A stretch of 64,000 nucleotides of DNA, taken from positions 106,828,740 through 106,892,739 of the forward strand of contig NC_079213.1 of NCBI RefSeq assembly GCF_029633865.1, read 5' to 3'. Under the pieces are notes generated by a model. The model was not told the DNA's origin and did not search any database. It was given only the letters and a program-made list of their open reading frames with translations. This DNA is from Lampris incognitus. Its lineage: Eukaryota > Chordata > Actinopteri > Lampriformes > Lampridae. The position numbers and the translations under genes were made by a program. Positions 1 through 8,734 of this stretch are shown here, one piece after another; position 1 is the stretch's first letter, and each line of letters begins with the position of its first letter.

Positions 1-600
1 TACTTATGAAGTACTCATTGAAATGCAACTGGACTCGGTATAATACCAAGTCCAGTTGCACTTGATTCAATTCCTTTGGATAACCATGACCTGGATGAAT
101 GAGAACATTCACAGACATACTCGTTGAAATAATTTGCAATTTCTTGGGGCTTGGTGATGAAGCCATCACCTGATTCAATAAATGATGGCGTTCTGCCCAT
201 TTTATTTTTACCCATGATTTGATTGAGAGTGCTCCAAAGTTTTTTACCGTCATGTTTAATTTCTTCAATTCTAGACTGGTAGTATAGTCTTCTTTCTTTT
301 TTTTATTTAATTTGGTCACTTTGTTTCTTAAAGAGCGATATGGTAGCCGGTCCTCTGAGTTCCCTGAATCTACAGCAATTCTTTTCAGTTGGTCTCTTTC
401 TTTCATGTAGCTTCTCAGGTCAGAGTCAAGCCAAGCTGCTTTAACAGATCTGACAGTGAGTTTTTTTATGGGCACATGTTTGTCACAGACAGAGGAAAAT
501 AGTTTCATAAATTCATGTAGGGCAGCTTCAGTGTGAGTAGACTCAAATACACTGTCCCACTGTATTACTGTGATATGAGATGAGGAGGATCTGTGTTGCA
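1..600 (-). pseudogene. LINE remnant: region between endonuclease and reverse transcriptase
   Basis: Read on the minus strand from about 600 down to 1, the translation resembles the linker that follows the endonuclease in teleost L2/jockey-like non-LTR retrotransposons. Recognisable stretches are VKAAWLDSDLRSYMKERDQL, then SLRNKVTKLNKKKK, then (after a one-base frame change near 290) GKKLWSTLNQIMGKNKMGR and ITKPQEIANYFNEY. The frame change and the runs of T (297-306, 457-463) show decay. The reading NYFNEYF continues into bases 1-24 only if the foldback insertion at 25-117 is removed, so the LINE ran past the left edge of the window. No catalytic motif lies inside the window. Family assignment rests on remembered conserved patterns. 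Confidence 0.75.
25..117 (+). mobile_element. Small foldback element inserted in the LINE, with 13-bp target duplication
   Basis: Bases 12-24 and 118-130 are the same 13-mer with one mismatch (tactcattgaaat / tactcgttgaaat), so 25-117 is a 93-bp insertion. Its left part is a short inverted repeat (ggactcggtat / ataccaagtcc) and its right part (about 64-117) is nearly identical to 61385-61439. It is an internally deleted relative of the foldback element at 61096-61439. The long target duplication points to retroposition rather than cut-and-paste transposition. Confidence 0.75.
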
Positions 601-956
601 GCACTGCAGCAAGCATGTTGATGGCAGGACCTCTTGTCATGGCAGGAGAAAGGTTGATTTTTTTTGTTTTTTTGTTGAGTGGATCTAAAATCATCCATCC
701 TGTTCATCTAAGCGTATACTAGTCCAGTCTTGCACAAACAGACTTCAAATGCACCAGTGCTAAGCCGAGCACGCACAAAGCAAAGGGAGTGAGATATTTT
801 TTCCCCTCCTCTGTCTCCCTGAATGTTATCTTCATAGCCAGGGTGACTTGAGCCGACAGACGTGATCGGCAGCTTGACAGGTGTCACTCATCGGTCTCAT
901 CGGCCCTGCGGAGCCTGCATCACTGCATACATCAATATGTGCACACGTGCAGAGAT

Positions 957-958
<2 letters not shown>
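601..958. other. No gene seen; edge of LINE remnant, then unassigned sequence
   Basis: The first part contains T-rich runs (656-676) at the edge of the LINE remnant. From about 690 onward I see no open frame, repeat family or motif I can name. Confidence 0.4.

Positions 959-999
<41 letters not shown>
959..999. repeat. (GT)n microsatellite
   Basis: About 20 uninterrupted GT units. The 77-codon reading frame across it is a by-product of the repeat. Confidence 0.95.
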
Positions 1000-1000
<1 letters not shown>

Positions 1001-1116
1001 ATGCAAGTGAGTGTCCTTGTCTTCCATTTGCTCTACATAACTCTAAATTAATCTTTTCATCACTCATTCACTTTCAGATTTCTCCCTCCTTTTAGTTGCA
1101 GCCCTCCACTTAAGCT

Positions 1117-1306
1117 GTAGTCTCTCTCTCGCTCTCTGTCTCTCATACACTGTCTCTCTACCCCTCTCTCTGTCACTCTCCCTTGCTCTGTTTCTGTCTG
1201 TCGTTCTTTCTGTATATTTTTGAAATGAATTAGGGAGGTACCTAAGCCAAAGCAGGCTGGTAATTGCATCCCTGATGGACAGAGAGAGAGGGAGAGAGAG
1301 AGAGAG
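1117..1306. repeat. CT-rich and GA-rich low-complexity sequence
   Basis: Degenerate CT/TCTC repeats at 1117-1205 and a GAGA run at 1277-1307, partly complementary to each other. No gene is evident from here to 1753. Confidence 0.8.
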
Positions 1307-1753
1307 CGGTAGATGGAATGAATGTGGTTTGGGTTAGAAAGAAGGCAATGATGAGTTTATATGGGGAGGGAAGGGAAAGGGACAGGTTGAGAGACAGTCA
1401 AAGGGGGTGGGGGAGATAAGAGGAGAATTTTGGTTCACAGGCAGCCAGTGTGTAACACGGTGGTGTCCATCAAAGCTGTTAGCGTACCATTAATGTAGCG
1501 GTGGTAGAATTAGCTCGGAGGATCCCTCTGGTCTCCACATGTCTGGCCAGGTTTGGACTTTCCTACCTGAGAAGAAAGTTAATGCATGTGTGAATTCAAA
1601 TTACCCACTATAAATCTGAAAACTGCGAAGGGAGGAAGATTAAACTTTATTAAATTAGCAGTGGTTTTGGAAAATAAAAGATAAATATCCATACATCTGC
1701 TATTTAATAATATAAGGAATGATGACATCTTGTTGGAAAAGAAAGATACTCTC

Positions 1754-2014
1754 ATGAGGTGTGTATGTATATATATATAAAATCCAGTGAGTCAAGTAAA
1801 TTCTTTATGAGACAGTATAAGCCTGTTTCATGCCATAATGTTTCATGCTGATGATTGGTTATGGCATGAAACAGGCTTGTACTGTCTCATAAAGAATTTA
1901 CTTGACTGACAGGATTATATATATATATCAACACAGATACAGGAAAAAGAGGCCTATACTGCAATGTATTAAAACTTTTTTTTCCTGTATCTGTGTTGAT
2001 ATTCCACACCTCAT
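1754..2014. repeat. Three-stem foldback (two hairpins inside an outer stem)
   Basis: Three nested inverted repeats are visible. The outer stem is atgaggtgtg at 1754-1763 with its complement at 2005-2014. Hairpin 1 has 58-nt arms (1781-1838 and 1859-1916) with only about three mismatches and a 20-nt loop. Hairpin 2 has 22-nt arms (1927-1948 and 1979-2000). TA repeats separate the parts (1768-1779, 1916-1928). There is no coding capacity. It is likely a non-autonomous foldback element; I cannot name its family. Confidence 0.8.
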
Positions 2015-2123
2015 TGAGCACTTATAACACCATTGACGGTTTCAGAAAAAAAACGCTATATATATAGTGTAGCGTGCACGAATAAGTAGACACGCTGGCC
2101 CTTGGCTAACGGGTCGGACCCTT

Positions 2124-2177
2124 TAGTCGACTGGTTAACGTTGTCGCCCGCGGTGCGGGAGATACGGGTTCGCATCC
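2124..2177 (+). promoter_or_regulatory. tRNA-like RNA polymerase III A and B boxes inside the TRIM LTR
   Basis: An A-box-like TAGTCGACTGG lies at 2124-2134 and a B box GGTTCGCATCC at 2167-2177, 32 nt apart, which is normal tRNA spacing. The B box sits in a potential T-arm (cggg ttcgcat cccg). In the copy at 60376-60512 the A box reads TAGTCGAGCAG. The boxes are seen in the sequence; that they drive transcription is inference. Confidence 0.6.
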
Positions 2178-2221
2178 CGGCTGTGGCGCGGTTCCCGGGC
2201 TGCCCCCCTAATTCGCTGCAT

Positions 2222-2239
2222 TGGTGTCAGAAGTGGGAT
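2222..2239 (+). other. Primer-binding site matching tRNA-Leu 3' end
   Basis: TGGTGTCAGAAGTGGGAT is the exact complement of the 3' end plus CCA of vertebrate tRNA-Leu(CAG type), as I remember that tRNA. It lies one base after the LTR end, where reverse-transcription primers normally bind. The copy at 60357-60374 has one mismatch. Confidence 0.8.
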
Positions 2240-2322
2240 GGTGAGACCGTGAGGTCATTGGAAGCGCGTGCGCCCAGAGGCGTAAGGGAGCTGATATGCT
2301 GAAGCATGGGGACACACTTCCC

Positions 2323-2337
2323 GAAGGAGGGGGGTAG
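2323..2337 (+). other. Polypurine tract of the TRIM
   Basis: gaaggaggggggtag lies immediately before the 3' LTR start at 2338. The equivalent tract in copy D (60279-60297, minus strand) is also purine-rich and abuts its LTR. Confidence 0.75.
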
Positions 2338-2424
2338 TGTAACGTGCACGGATAAGTACACACGTTAGCACTTGGCTAACGAGTCGGACCCTTTAGTCGC
2401 CAGCGGTGTGGGAGATACGGATTC

Positions 2425-2458
2425 TGCCACTATATATAAATATATATATATAGTGGCA
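2425..2458. repeat. TA-rich hairpin at the TRIM 3' junction
   Basis: tgccactatatata and its complement form a near-perfect hairpin through a TA-rich centre. It begins exactly where the 3' LTR breaks off. Confidence 0.7.
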
Positions 2459-3087
2459 AGCCAATGTATAATTTGGGTCATTAAAGAGAGACTGACATGT
2501 CCTTTCTGAACACATTTATTAACATTGGGAGTTTGAATCATAACCGAAAATAGGTGTGGTTTTATGAATTCAAAGCTATTGGCTACTGTCTTCCTGGGTG
2601 GTCGTTTGGGTGTGGCTCGGTGTTCGCGTGGGTGGGGCTCAGTACCGTTCGTCACTTGCCATCGGAAAAAAAAAGAGAAATTCAGTAGCGAGGATTTGAA
2701 TCACTGAGCTAACTAGCTAGCTAGCTAACTGGCTTATTTGCAAGGCATAGCTAGCAGTAGCTAGTGGTAGCTACTGTACAGAGACACTTGTAATGAACTT
2801 GTCATGTTCTCAAACGAGTCCCGTTTGAAGTGGAGGCTGTACACTTTTGCGTTTTTTGGAGAGATCCGCTTCTCGTAACCCAATGGCTTCACGCCACTGT
2901 CTCAGCGTTTCGGGATCTGTCGGAAGGGAGAAAAGGCTAACGCCGGGGCTGGTGCCGGTGCTTGGGCATCTAGGGACCACGCCTTTCACATGCGACCACG
3001 GCATAGTGGTAGGCCTACGGCGCAGCAGTGCAATACAACTTGGCGAATAATATGTTCGATGATACAAATAGCTGTTAGATAGATATT
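2459..3087. other. No gene seen
   Basis: The only structure is a run of CTAGCTAG units at 2711-2728. Reading frames here have no recognisable domain. Confidence 0.4.

Positions 3088-3138
<51 letters not shown>
3088..3138. repeat. (GATA)n microsatellite
   Basis: About 12 GATA units, preceded by degenerate units from 3076. Confidence 0.95.
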
Positions 3139-3953
3139 CAATACGTCGTAGCAAGATCGATAATAAAGTCTCAGCAAAATGGTACAAAGTCGAGCGAAAG
3201 AACGGCTTCTTCGTGGTTTCATAGCGTCTCGCTACGGACGCACCCTACATGCAAATTGACTGGTGTCTGCAGATCCACCGGCACAGTTTGTCATTAGACA
3301 CCATCTACAGTCAATCACAGATCTCTCTCGAACGGCCGCAGACGTGCTGTTTTGCCCACTGAATTCCACTGTGGTCACATTCCAACTCGGAACACAGCCT
3401 ATCAACAGGAATTTCCAGATTTTGATGTCAGTATCACTTTAAGCATTATAGTTTATAGTTTGAATAACTAACTGGCTTTGCTTTCCATGTGTGTTAATGA
3501 CCAGCAGCAGAGGGTTTGCCTGGCTGTTTAGGTCTGGGTTATACTTATGATGGGTCGAGACAGTCGAAATCTCAATGACTTTAATTCCCCAAACAAAACG
3601 TACCTGCAAAAAAATGCCTTCACACACTTTGCCCAAGCACTTAGCAGGACCTCACACTTGAGACACACACACTCTGTTTCAGTGTTTACACTGTTTCAGG
3701 ATATACTCTTACATCCGGTATCGTCCTCATTCTTGAGGAAAAATAAATGGAACGTCCAAAATCAACTGAGCTCCTGCGACACACGCCAAAGTAACACAGA
3801 GGCGACACATGCCAAAGTAACAAAAGCTGAAAGTGCCTATATCACAAAGATGCTCTTTGTTATTACTGATGTTTTGTTATTGACAACGGTGGTTTCACAT
3901 TGCATCGCGCACGTGTTGTAACATTGGGCTGGTGTGTGTGTGTGTGTCTCCAG
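3139..3953. other. No gene seen upstream of the candidate exon
   Basis: Single-copy-looking sequence. It contains a GT run (3931-3947) just before the candidate splice acceptor. A 124-codon plus-strand frame (3547-3921) has no recognisable domain. Confidence 0.4.
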
Positions 3954-4037
3954 GTGGGTCAGCTGGAAGACCTATTGTATGTAGAGGAGCGTAGATTCCT
4001 TAAGAGAAAACGGCGCAGACTGGGGGATGTGGACAAG
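3954..4037 (+). CDS. Candidate internal coding exon (28 codons), host gene unknown
   Basis: An 84-bp stretch is open and bounded by good splice signals: tctccag before 3954 and G|gtaatg after 4037. Both ends fall between codons (phase 0-0). It encodes 28 residues starting VGQLEDLLYVEERRFLKRKR and ending GDVDK: an acidic amphipathic start followed by a cluster of basic residues. That is the composition of a real linker or helix exon and not of any repeat seen in this window. I do not recognise the gene. No partner exon is identifiable here, so if real it belongs to a gene with introns of tens of kilobases, and much of the window could be intronic. A chance open frame of 84 bp is quite possible. 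Confidence 0.4.
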
Positions 4038-5071
4038 GTAATGACGTGTGTACAGTCTGGTCATCATAAAAGTGATGGAAATGAACGGGAGTCTCATAGC
4101 AGAAGCGTTATGTCGTAAAGCTATAACATGCTTAATGATGTGCAGCCTGTGGACAAGTAGGGCACCTTTTTACCCGGATTAGTCCAAAAAAATATAAAAA
4201 CAAAATCCAAACTGCAAGTTGTCTAATGCTTTATCAGCTTGCTCGCATCAGTCGCCAACGTTAGTTTGTCACATCGGGCCCGCAAAGGTCAGCAGCGATG
4301 TCGGGGAAAATGCATGAGGAAGAGTCACCGGGGTTTCTAAAGCTCTGGGAACCTTGGTAGTTTTGTTTGTAGTTGGAGATGGATGACTGCATGCACCTAA
4401 CTCCAGGATATTTAAAAACACCAATGAATATTTATAGTTTTCTCCATCTTCATGATGCATATTTATGATCAGCCTGTTTTGCTCTGACAATTGAGTTGAC
4501 AGAAAAGCAGTGCAGAGCCCGTGCCGACCTGTACACCCACCCTAATGTATGAATATTTATGGAAGTCCATCGGAGCAAGGAGACTTATTACAAGAGCACG
4601 CAGGACGCAGATTTCTATTTTCCACACCTGTGGCTTTCACAGATAATACTTCCACTCTTCTTTTGTTTGGATTTTTGCTGCCGTGCCCTTTTTCTCTAAT
4701 TGGAAGGACGAAGTCAGACAGCGCGGTAATGGCCACCGCCCACGGGATGTCACTCCAGCGCCAACTGACAAGCAGGAGACAGCCAATAGTGTCTCATCTT
4801 TCACCGGCCGCTTGCTTCCCATTGGAAGGCAGCCGTCAGAGAGCCCACCCACTGAAAACGCGGAATACGCCCCACCGATACAGACCCCGCCCACCATGGG
4901 GCCTGTAACGTTTCGGCTAACAGGACTAGCGGCTGCTAACCCCAAAATGAGATGGAAATCACTGCTCTGCAGAGGTTCGGTTGCAGAATGAGACACATTT
5001 GTTAACGGTGTTGTCTGGAATTTGTTAGGAAGTTGTACAGATTTAAGAAATGCATTGTGTAATTTTTAGTA
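4038..5071. other. No gene seen; possible non-coding conserved and promoter-like stretches
   Basis: 4380-4500 is AT-rich with several homeodomain-like ATTTA/ATTTAT words. 4700-4960 is GC- and CpG-richer, with CCAAT-type words (near 4782, 4818) but no TATA box or start I can support. Overlapping frames on both strands (4549-4996) are explained by base composition. Confidence 0.3.
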
Positions 5072-5258
5072 GTCTAAGGCAGTGGTTCTCAACCTTTTTG
5101 GGGTCCTGGACTCCCTGCGTATTTTTGATCTACCCTGAGGACCCCTCCACCTGATCTTGGGGGAGGGGGGTTGCAGTTTGATAGAAACAGTAGAAACTGC
5201 ATTTTAAATTGCATTATAGCATTTATTCACTCTTTGGGGCAAAAATAAGAGCTTTCAG

Positions 5259-5477
5259 TTGTAACTTAGATATGGTTAACAAAACAGAATTCTTATGCAG
5301 TAACTTTCAGATATATGTAACAAAACAGAATATGTATTCAGTAACTTTCAGATATATGTAACAAAACAGAATATGTATTCAGTAACTTTCAGATATATGT
5401 AACAAAACAGAATATGTATTCAGTAACTTTCAGATATATGTAACAAAACAGAATATGTATTCAGTAACTTTCAGATA
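5259..5477. repeat. 41-bp tandem repeat inside the hAT element
   Basis: The words gtaactttca recur at 5300, 5341, 5382, 5423 and 5464, a strict 41-bp period. A diverged unit precedes them from about 5259. The last unit is interrupted by the Tc1 insertion and resumes at 6702-6741. Confidence 0.95.
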
Positions 5478-6701
5478 TACACTCACCGGCCACTTTATTA
5501 GGCACACCTGTCCAACTGCTCGTTAACGCAAATTTCTAATCAGCCAATCACATGGCAGCAACTCAATGCATTTAGGCATGTAGACATGGTCAAGACGATC
5601 TGCTGCAGTTCAAACCGAGCATCAGAATGGGGAAGAAAGGTGATTTAAGTGACTTTGAACGTGGCATGGTTGTTGGTGCCAGACGGGCTGGTCTGAGTAT
5701 GTAAGAAACTGCTGATCTACTGGGATTTTCGCGCACAACCATCTCTAGGGTTTACAGAGAATGGTCCGAAAAAGAGAAAATATCCAGTGAGCGGCAGTTC
5801 TGTGGGCAAAAATGCCTTGTTGATGCCAGAGGTCAGAGGAGAATGGCCAGACTGGTTCGAGCTGATAGAAAGGCAACAGTAACTCAAATAACCACTCATT
5901 ACAACCGAGGTATGCAGAAGAGCATCTCTGAACGCACAACACGTCGAACCTTGAGGCAGATGGGCTACAGCAGCAGAAGACCACACCGGGTGCCACTCCT
6001 GTCAGCTAAGAACAGGAAACTGAGGCTACAATTCGCACAGGCTCACCAAAATTGGACGATAGAAGATTGGAAAAACGTTGCCTGGTCTGATGAGTCTCGA
6101 TTTCTGCTGCGACATTCGGATGGTAGGGTCAGAATTTGGCGTCAACAACATGAAAGCATGGATCCATCCTGCGTTGTATCAACGGTTCAGGCTGGTGGTG
6201 GTGGTGTAATGGTGTGGGGGATATTTTCTTGGCACACTTTGGGCCCCTTAGTACCAATTGAGCATCGTGTCAACGCCACAGCCTACCTGAGTATTGTTGC
6301 TGACCATGTCCATCCCTTTATGACCACAGTGTTCCCATCTTCTGATGGCTACTTCCAGCAGGATAACGCGCCATGTCATAAAGCTCGAATCATCTCAGAC
6401 TGGTTTCTTGAACATGACAATGAGTTCACTGTACTCAAATGGCCTCCACAGTCACCAGATCTCAATCCAATAGAGCTTCTTTGGGATGTGGTGGACCGGG
6501 AGATTCGCATCATGGATGTGCAGCCGACAAATCTGCAGCAACTGCGTGATGCTATCATGTCAATATGGACCAAACTCTCTGAGGAATGTTTCCAGTACCT
6601 TGTTGAATCTATGCCATGACGGATTAAGGCAGTTCTGAAGGCAAAAGGGGGTCCAACCCGGTACTAGCAAGGTGTACCTAATAAAGTGGCCAGTGAGTGT
6701 A
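5478..6701 (+). mobile_element. Tc1-like transposon, DD36E type, flanked by TA duplication
   Basis: The element runs 5480-6699 with terminal inverted repeats: CACTCACCGGCCACTTTATT at the left end, and the right end complementary to it with one mismatch over that stretch. TA dinucleotides at 5478-5479 and 6700-6701 are the target duplication. Deleting the element and one TA restores cagatatatgtaac, exactly the sequence of the neighbouring 41-bp units. The element is about 1.22 kb and near full length. Confidence 0.97.
5627..6667 (+). pseudogene. Tc1-like transposase, two nonsense mutations
   Basis: The frame starts at ATG 5627 (MGKKGDLSDFERG) and would give 346 residues, the usual length for Tc1 transposases. 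It is broken by TAA at 5702-5704 (codon 26) and TGA at 6617-6619, where a CGA Arg codon is expected. The last 16 codons to the TAG at 6665-6667 stay in frame. The N-terminal part holds the helix-turn-helix DNA-binding region (for example SRTTISRVYREW). The catalytic domain has WSDESRF (D155), QDNAPCH (D246) and SPDLNPIE (E283). There are 36 residues between the second D and the E, instead of the 34 of Tc1 and Sleeping Beauty. That matches the DD36E ('Incomer') group described in animals. No frameshifts are present, so decay is recent. The intact stretch 5843-6619 (258 codons) could not make an active enzyme because it lacks the DNA-binding domain. Confidence 0.95.
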
Positions 6702-7253
6702 TGTAACAAAACAGAATTTTTATGCAGTAACTTTTAACAATGCAAACGGGAGCGAGATCTCTTATTAAAATACAATAAATTACACTTGTGAAACAGATGT
6801 AATTAGAGAAAAAAGTCCTGTTACCCTTTATAGTTTAGGCAGATAAAGGTCTCAGTCACATTTGAGTAAAATAATCTTATTTCTATAAATGTCATAGGAA
6901 TTTTTTTTTTAAGATATTTTATTTTCACGGACCCCTTGCAATTACACCACGGACCACTAGGGGTCCGCGGACCCCCGGTTGAGAAACACTGGTCTAAGGG
7001 AATAGATTGCTTTTTACAGTATTATAATTTCAAGAAAGATAGTAAATGATCAGTGTTGCGCAGACGTGTGTTGCGATATTACATTTATTTATTATAAACT
7101 TCTAACAAGTTGCAATCCATTGTGTATTTGTGCTGCAGCGACACTGTGCAAATGCTTAAGAATTTAATTCAAGTCATCAAATTAAAGGCTCCGGGAATCT
7201 TTCTGTCTGAGAAACAAATGGGGGGTGGGGAGTCACAGTGGAATATATATTTT

Positions 7254-7477
7254 TAGTGCTGTCAATCTCCCCCCCCCCTTCTTGTTTCTCCCCAGTTGTA
7301 CTTGACTCCACTCTTCCGGGTCGTCCCAGTAGCTGCCCCACCCCCTCTGTCGATCCGGGGAGGGCTGCAGACTACCACATGCCTCCTCCGTTACACGTGG
7401 AGTCGCCAACCGCTTGGCTATGTTGGTAGGCAACGGAACAGACCGCTACGCTACCCGGACGCCCCTAGTGCTGTCAA
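7254..7477 (-). mobile_element. tRNA-derived SINE family 1, internally deleted copy
   Basis: The SINE spans 7266-7465 in minus orientation and is flanked by the exact 12-bp duplication tagtgctgtcaa (7254-7265 and 7466-7477). It keeps the G/C-rich tail half and the tRNA head but lacks about 230 bp between them, including the B box. Confidence 0.9.
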
Positions 7478-8695
7478 AACTAACACGCTAATTTTGCGAT
7501 TAAGTTGAAATATTTAATGCCTTACAAAAAAAGAACGCAATTAATATAGCTGCGTTTTGTAGCGTAGCATAATGGAGCTGCCAGGGAGGAGGAGAAGAGG
7601 AAGGCCACAGAGGAGGTTTATGGATGCGGTGAGGGAGGACATGCAGGTGGCTGGTGTGACAGAGGAAGATGCAGAGGGCAGGAAGAGATGGAAACGGATG
7701 AGCCGCTGTGGCGCCCCCTAACGGGAGCAGCCGAAAGTAGTAGTAGTAGTAGTAGTAGTAGAAGAATGTAGCTGCGTTTTGTTTACTTCCTGTGGCGGCC
7801 GTGCGAGCCCGTTTCCCAGAGGCGTATCGGGGGACCCGGCTAACACCCGACGTTGCAGCAGCGTCACCATTAAGTGTTTAACGCAGCAACGTTTTTAAGC
7901 GGATGTGGCCGTTTGGTCGCATGGATGACGTCACGACATCGCACCTTGGTGGGTTGCAGACGTCGTTTTGGCACCGTGGATAAGGTTGCTGTTGTGCGCT
8001 CTCCCTCCTGCTTGTTGGCACGCGGAGAGCTCCTTTTCTCCTACTGCCTGCTCCTCGCTGGACTGTGTGTAACCTTGGTCTCTGCGTTCTCACAGCAGGC
8101 GGCTTTATTTGTACCCAGCCCTCATCCCCTCATGGAGAACATTAGGTATTCTGCTATGCTGTGCCACCGGGGCGCATATGGGCTGTGCGATGCGCCATCA
8201 TGAACACGTAATGAACGTTGTGAATTCATGACCCATTAAATTCAACTGGCACTTGAACACAGAACACTTTTTTTTGTTAATTATCATTTATATTAATGCA
8301 TACAAGAAATTATTGCCTTTTAAGCTGCTATCTAATTTTAATGGCCTTGGTGGTTTTGAAATTCAACTGACACTTTTAACGCACAGGCCTGGGTTTTGTT
8401 ATTATTCCCGTTAGTGCACATAAGAAATATGCCTTTCAAGCCGACAGTCAATTTTGACAGCCATGATGGTTTTATTGGAAATCTGTGGTTCACAGGAGAG
8501 GATTTTTGTGCAAAGTTAAAAAGATGCTACTAAATAATAGTATTTGAATTTAAACACACTTCCTTTGTGTTGACTCTACATTATTTTACATTTAAATATC
8601 TATTATTACAAGCTTCAGGCTTAAGAAAAATAGCAATTTGTTGCGATTAACTGCAGCGAATGGGCGATTAAATTTTTTAAAAAAATGTTACCTAT
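7478..8695. other. Possible old DNA transposon with ATTAA/GCGATTAA-rich ends, containing an RTE tail
   Basis: 7490-7555 and 8640-8675 share gcgattaa words typical of a common fish repeat with 'aatcgcgattaatcgc' ends. Between them lie the RTE tail (7572-7766) and a CpG-rich stretch (7790-8090). I see no transposase. The boundaries are not proven. Confidence 0.3.
7572..7766 (+). pseudogene. 3' end of an RTE-type LINE, with (TAG)n tail
   Basis: The translation RRRRGRPQRRFMDAVREDMQ, then VAGVTEEDAEGRKRWKRMSRCGAP, followed by 'taacgggagcagccgaaag' and (TAG)n at 7738-7760, is the characteristic C-terminus and 3' end of RTE retrotransposons in fishes. Only the last ~50 codons are present, as expected of a 5'-truncated copy. 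Confidence 0.8.
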
Positions 8696-8734
8696 CGACA
8701 AACCTGTTTCTCCTGTGAGAGAAATTCAGTGTTG

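Larger units (their letters stand above)
2068..2425 (+). mobile_element. TRIM: miniature LTR retrotransposon with tRNA-like LTR (copy A)
   Basis: The 5' LTR spans 2068-2220 (153 bp), beginning TGTAGCG and ending TTCGCTGCA. One base later (2222-2239) is an 18-nt primer-binding site. The interior is only 117 bp (2221-2337) and has no open frame of note. It ends in a purine-rich tract (2323-2337) directly followed by a second LTR that starts TGTAACGTGCACGG at 2338. That 3' LTR lacks about 20 bp near 2400 and is truncated near 2425. This is the LTR, PBS, short non-coding interior, PPT, LTR layout of a terminal-repeat retrotransposon in miniature. A second, independent copy at 60127-60512 has the same order of parts. 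Reverse transcriptase would have to come from another LTR element. The flanks are TA-rich and show no clear target duplication. Confidence 0.85.
5072..6999. mobile_element. hAT-type non-autonomous element with 8-bp target duplication, carrying a nested Tc1
   Basis: The element spans 5080-6991. Its ends are imperfect inverted repeats: CAGTGGTTCTCAACC at 5080-5094 and GGTTGAGAAACACTG at 6977-6991, each followed inward by G/C-rich 'ggaccccc'-like sequence. The flanks are identical 8-mers, gtctaagg at 5072-5079 and 6992-6999, the duplication size made by hAT transposases. Without the Tc1 insertion it would be about 0.7 kb. It has no transposase of its own. Its interior holds a 41-bp tandem array. 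Confidence 0.9.

Noticed and set aside
2102..2302. 66-codon frame across the TRIM LTR and interior
   Set aside because: The matching frame in copy D is broken and the interior differs in length (117 versus 97 bp), so no conserved protein is encoded.
4549..4996. Three overlapping frames of 102-119 codons near 4.7-5.0 kb
   Set aside because: GC-rich region open in several frames at once. No domain, no splice signals that connect it, and no preferred frame.
5259..5477. CRISPR-like array of 41-bp units
   Set aside because: The units are identical throughout, including the 'spacer' part, so it is a tandem repeat.
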